From the NCBI GenBank assembly GCA_030633225.1, contig DAOVTF010000088.1, positions 1 to 7,549 of the forward strand: a stretch of DNA of 7,549 nucleotides. Reading direction: 5' to 3'. Below are positions 4,576-7,549 of the stretch, piece by piece (the stretch's first letter is position 1; the number at the start of each line of letters is the position of its first letter). Both the position numbers and the translations under genes were made by a program. Source of the DNA: Flavobacteriaceae bacterium (GTDB lineage: Bacteria; Bacteroidota; Bacteroidia; Flavobacteriales; Flavobacteriaceae). Below the pieces are notes generated by a model. The model was not told where the DNA came from. It was given only the letters and a program-made list of their open reading frames with translations, and searched no databases.

Positions 4576-6396
4576 ATGCTAAAAATAATTACATCTCTTT
4601 TTTTACTGGTCTTTGCGATTTCTTTTTCGCAAAATGACAGTATCAATCAATTAGAAGAAATTGTCTTAAAAGGCAGTTTTTCTCCAAGTTTAAATAGTGG
4701 CTATACAGTTGAAACTATATCAGATAGCATATTAAAAAGCAATAATCAGAGTTTAGGAAACCTATTACAAAATCAAGCAAATTTATATTTTAAACAAAAC
4801 GGATATGGAATGGTTTCTTCCATATCATTAAGAGGAACTAATGCATCACAAACAGGAGTTTACTGGAATGGTATTGCTATAAATTCTTCTTTAAATGGGC
4901 AAACTGATTTTAATACTTTATCTGCTTATAGTTTTGATGAAATTGAAATTAGAATAGGAGGGGCTAGTGTTTTATTAGGTAGTGGAGCTATTGGCGGAGC
5001 CATTAATTTAAGTGATCAAGTTACTATTCAGAATAACCAAGAAGCAAAATTACTTCTTGGTTTAGGTTCTTATCAAACTTATTCTACACATTTTCAAGGT
5101 ATTATTAGTAATGATAATCTATATGCAAAACTCTCATTGGGAGCTACAAGTTCTGAAAATGATTACCCATTTTTTGAAAGTGATCTAATAAATGAAAATG
5201 GTCAATTTAAAAACTATCATATAAATGGAGTTTTTGCTTATAAGATTAATGACAAAAATAGACTAACTTATTTTACTTCCTTTATTGATAATGATAGAAA
5301 TACCTCTAGAACCATTACTGTACCTAGTAATTCAAAAATAGAAAATTATAATAGTCGAAATCTATTAGACTGGAAATATATAGGAAACAAGTTTACATCA
5401 TCATTAAAATTAGCTTATTTAGCTGAAGAATTTACTTATTTTTTCAATAAAGATGATTCAAATTACTCTAATGGAGAAAGTAAAAATTTCATATCAAAAT
5501 ATGATTTGACCTATTTTTTAAATAGTAATATTTTATTTAATGGAGGCATAGAGTATAAAAATGAACAGGGAAACGGTTCAAATATTCCAAAACAAGATCA
5601 AAATATTTTTAATACTTATGTTTTGTTTCATCATCAACCCCTATCTAAATTAAATTATAATTTAAGTATCCGTAAAGGATATTCTTCTGTTTTTGATATC
5701 CCTTTTATTTTTGCATTTGATGCTAAATATGATCTGACCAGCAATTTAACTTTTAAAACAGCTTTTTCTACAAACTATAGAACTCCAACTTTTAATGATT
5801 TGTATTGGGAACCTGGCGGAAATTCTGATTTAAAAACAGAAAAAAGTAAATCTGCTGAAATAGGGCTGGTATTTAAAAATGAATTATTAAGTTTTCATAT
5901 TACTTCTTATTTGATCAAAAGTAAAGATCTAATTCAATGGCAACCAGTATCTAGTTCTTTTTGGCAACCACAAAATGTTCAAGAAGTCTCTAATTATGGT
6001 TTTGAATCATCGCTTGAAGCTCAAAAGAACTTTAATTATCATACTTTAGGTTTAAAAATAAAATATGATTATTCAAAATCTGAGGATGAATCAACACACA
6101 AACAATTGATTTATGTGCCGTTTCACAAGGCAAATGCCATAATTAATTACCAATATAAAAAGTGGAGTTTTAGCTATAATTTGCAATATACAGGTGAGGT
6201 ATATATAACCACGAGTAATACACAATCATTGGATGATTATTTATTATCAAATATAAATATTCAAAGAAGCTTTTTTAAAAATAGAATGACATTAGAATGT
6301 CGAGTTAACAATTTGTTTGATAAAAACTATCAATCGGTTGCTTATCGGCCTATGCCAAATAGAAATTATTCACTCCAAATAAACCTAAATATTTAA
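4576..6396 (+). CDS. btuB: TonB-dependent outer-membrane cobalamin receptor (BtuB-like)
   Basis: Imports B12 through the outer membrane using energy from TonB-ExbBD. From the chosen ATG at 4576 the protein has 606 residues, close to E. coli BtuB (614). Residues 1-18 are a signal peptide (MLKIITSLFLLVFAISFS) with cleavage likely before Gln19. A TonB box-like L-E-E-I-V-L-K-G follows at 26-33, then a plug domain (about 39-160) with S-L-R-G-T and G-A-S-V-L-L-G-S-G-A-I-G-G-A-I-N. The rest is a beta-barrel ending V-N-N-L-F-D-K-N-Y and R-N-Y-S-L-Q-I-N-L-N-I. The N-terminal carboxypeptidase-like domain of SusC proteins is absent, as expected for BtuB. The frame is open back to 4444, but that part lies within the riboswitch; ATG at 4558 is an alternative start. 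A siderophore receptor would look similar; the riboswitch and the BtuG-like partner make B12 the best call. Confidence 0.93.
   Translation: MLKIITSLFLLVFAISFSQNDSINQLEEIVLKGSFSPSLNSGYTVETISDSILKSNNQSLGNLLQNQANLYFKQNGYGMVSSISLRGTNASQTGVYWNGIAINSSLNGQTDFNTLSAYSFDEIEIRIGGASVLLGSGAIGGAINLSDQVTIQNNQEAKLLLGLGSYQTYSTHFQGIISNDNLYAKLSLGATSSENDYPFFESDLINENGQFKNYHINGVFAYKINDKNRLTYFTSFIDNDRNTSRTITVPSNSKIENYNSRNLLDWKYIGNKFTSSLKLAYLAEEFTYFFNKDDSNYSNGESKNFISKYDLTYFLNSNILFNGGIEYKNEQGNGSNIPKQDQNIFNTYVLFHHQPLSKLNYNLSIRKGYSSVFDIPFIFAFDAKYDLTSNLTFKTAFSTNYRTPTFNDLYWEPGGNSDLKTEKSKSAEIGLVFKNELLSFHITSYLIKSKDLIQWQPVSSSFWQPQNVQEVSNYGFESSLEAQKNFNYHTLGLKIKYDYSKSEDESTHKQLIYVPFHKANAIINYQYKKWSFSYNLQYTGEVYITTSNTQSLDDYLLSNINIQRSFFKNRMTLECRVNNLFDKNYQSVAYRPMPNRNYSLQINLNI
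4802..4826 (+). repeat. 9-bp perfect inverted repeat inside btuB
   Basis: GATATGGAA (4802-4810) is the exact reverse complement of TTCCATATC (4818-4826), with a 7-base loop. It lies in the codons for the plug segment N-G-Y-G-M-V-S-S-I-S. The mRNA could fold here, but a coding coincidence is quite possible. Confidence 0.4.
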
Positions 6397-6400
6397 AAAA

Positions 6401-7459
6401 ATGAAAAAAATTAAACTAGCAGCGCTATTAATAGCTATTATATTTTTGAATTCTTGTTCAGATGATGATGATCCTAAATTGCCAAAAGGTGATTACGAAA
6501 ATGGATTTTTTATTACCAATGAAGGTCCTTTTCAAAATGGTAGTGGGACAATTACTTTTGTAGGTGATGATGGAATTGTAAGTCAGGATGTATACAAAGC
6601 CGTAAATGGTGTAGATCTTGGAAATATTGTAAGCTCTATGACATTAACGGATGTAAATGCCTATATCATAGTGAATAATTCGAATAGAATAGTTGTTGCT
6701 AATAGATATACCATGAAAAGTCTTACTGTAATAGAAGGTGATAATATTAAATTACCCAAATATATGGCTGTGAATGGAGACACAGGTTATGTGAGTAACT
6801 GGGGTGATCCTTTTAATTCTGAGGACGATTTTATAGCCACAATTGATTTAAACACCAATACTATTTCAGGTAAAATTCCTGTTGGAGAAGGGCCGGAGAA
6901 TTTGAAAATTGTAAATAATAAGTTATTTGTTACATTAGAAGGAGGATATAGTCAAAACAACCAAGTTGTTGTTATTAATACAAGCAATAATACTGTTGAA
7001 GCAAACTTAACAATTGGGGATGTTCCTAATTCGATTGTTTCTGACGGAAATGGAAATGTATGGGTATTGTGCCAAGGTAACCCAAGTTATGCAACCACCG
7101 AAACTGGTGGATCTTTATATAAGATCAAAGTAAACGATCTAGGTATCACAAATTTTGATTTTGACTCGATAACAGATCACCCTACTAGTTTAGCTGTAGA
7201 TGCTAATGAATTGTTTTATAATCTTAACGGAAAAGTTTATGCATTTGATGTAAAATCTTCTAATCTACCTACAGAAAGCATAGTAGGATTTGATGGTTAC
7301 TATTATACGATGAAAGCAAATAATGGTGAATTATACGCAACTGATGCTAAAGATTATGCTAGTGAAGGGACATTAAATATTTTTGATATAAATTCCGGAA
7401 CTTTATTAGAAACTATTAAAACCGGTATCATTCCTGGAGATATTATATTCCAAAATTAA
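6401..7459 (+). CDS. btuG: Surface-exposed beta-propeller lipoprotein, BtuG-like B12-capture partner of BtuB
   Basis: Likely captures B12 outside the cell and feeds it to BtuB. The 352-residue protein starts with a lipoprotein signal, lipobox L-N-S-C with Cys19, followed at once by S-D-D-D-D. An acidic run directly after the Cys is the known export signal that puts Bacteroidota lipoproteins on the cell surface. The rest resembles a YVTN/DUF5074-type propeller: repeated units such as V-G-E-G-P-E-N-L-K-I (161-170) and I-G-D-V-P-N-S-I-V-S (205-214) with N-K-L-F-V-T and G-N-V-W-V-L strands, and a close G-I-I-P-G-D-I-I-F. Seven blades fit the length but I did not delimit them all. Bacteroides thetaiotaomicron BtuG is a propeller lipoprotein that binds B12 very tightly and caps BtuB; order, length and location match. 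The gene begins 4 bp after the btuB stop, so it shares its mRNA and riboswitch. B12 binding is inferred from context. Confidence 0.85.
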   Translation: MKKIKLAALLIAIIFLNSCSDDDDPKLPKGDYENGFFITNEGPFQNGSGTITFVGDDGIVSQDVYKAVNGVDLGNIVSSMTLTDVNAYIIVNNSNRIVVANRYTMKSLTVIEGDNIKLPKYMAVNGDTGYVSNWGDPFNSEDDFIATIDLNTNTISGKIPVGEGPENLKIVNNKLFVTLEGGYSQNNQVVVINTSNNTVEANLTIGDVPNSIVSDGNGNVWVLCQGNPSYATTETGGSLYKIKVNDLGITNFDFDSITDHPTSLAVDANELFYNLNGKVYAFDVKSSNLPTESIVGFDGYYYTMKANNGELYATDAKDYASEGTLNIFDINSGTLLETIKTGIIPGDIIFQN

Positions 7460-7478
7460 TACAACCATTTAGTTTTGG

Positions 7479-7486
7479 TATCTTTG
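7479..7486 (+). promoter_or_regulatory. Possible -7 promoter box ahead of the right-edge gene
   Basis: Bases 7479-7486 read TATCTTTG, a full match to TAnnTTTG, placed 15 bp before the GTG at 7502. A -33 TTG is not visible at the usual distance. If real, it would allow expression of the next gene apart from the riboswitch-controlled transcript. Confidence 0.4.
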
Positions 7487-7501
7487 GAGAAAACTCTTGA
7501 T

Positions 7502-7549
7502 GTGAAAAAAACTATCTTGTTTTTGATTTCATTTGTATTTTTTTCCAAT
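7502..7549 (+). CDS. Exported protein of unknown function, N-terminal fragment
   Basis: Sixteen codons are visible, from a GTG at 7502 to the right edge. They read (M)KKTILFLISFVFFSN, two lysines and then a hydrophobic run, which is the start of a signal peptide; the cleavage site or lipobox is out of view. The ATG one frame over at 7500 is followed directly by TGA and cannot be the start. A GGAG at 7486-7489 lies 12 bp upstream, a loose ribosome-binding site. It sits 42 bp after the BtuG-like gene on the same strand. B12 loci of Bacteroidota often carry further surface B12-binding proteins (such as the DUF4465 protein BtuH), so this could be one, but nothing visible identifies it. Confidence 0.6.
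   Translation, partial: MKKTILFLISFVFFSN

Noticed and set aside
7460..7501. Terminator after btuG
   Set aside because: No stable hairpin followed by a T run is visible in this gap.

Overview
The window is AT-rich (roughly 30% G+C by eye) and looks like chromosomal DNA of a flavobacterium (Bacteroidota). The signs are TAnnTTTG-type -7 promoter boxes, weak or absent Shine-Dalgarno sites, a lipoprotein with the Bacteroidota surface-export signal C-S-D-D-D-D, and a TonB receptor paired with a beta-propeller lipoprotein. Nearly everything in it belongs to one vitamin B12 (cobalamin) acquisition locus, arranged divergently around a 339-bp control region.

Minus strand, read from right to left: a periplasm-facing substrate-binding lipoprotein (BtuF-like, TTG start at 4236), a FecCD/BtuC-type permease whose open frame runs 3046 to 1994, and an ABC ATPase (BtuD-like, 1990 to 1205). 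After them come an M28-family zinc aminopeptidase lipoprotein (1156 to 140) with its own probable promoter, and the first 34 codons of a DEDD 3'-5' exonuclease that runs off the left edge (102 to 1). Spacing is tight (3 bp between permease and ATPase), so btuF-btuC-btuD is very likely one operon.

Centre: 4237-4575 holds a cobalamin riboswitch on the plus strand (4336-4533) with a well-preserved B12 box at 4512-4528. It is preceded immediately by a TAAATTTG -7 box at 4322-4329. No riboswitch faces the minus-strand genes.

Plus strand: a BtuB-like TonB-dependent outer-membrane receptor (4576-6396), then 4 bp later a surface-directed beta-propeller lipoprotein resembling Bacteroides BtuG (6401-7459). 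The start of another exported protein (7502 to the right edge) follows a possible promoter.

Inferred pathway: the BtuG-like propeller captures B12 outside the cell and hands it to BtuB for TonB-driven passage across the outer membrane. BtuF then binds it in the periplasm and BtuCD pumps it inward. When B12 is plentiful, the riboswitch should shut down the outer-membrane half only.

The most unusual points are these. The permease lacks any ATG, GTG or TTG start ahead of its first membrane helix, next to a 7-bp tandem duplication. Regulation is split between the two halves of the system. The promoter abuts the riboswitch so closely that transcription should begin at or within about two bases of its closing stem. 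I see the locus as a recognisable B12 uptake system with local peculiarities, not as a wholly new system.
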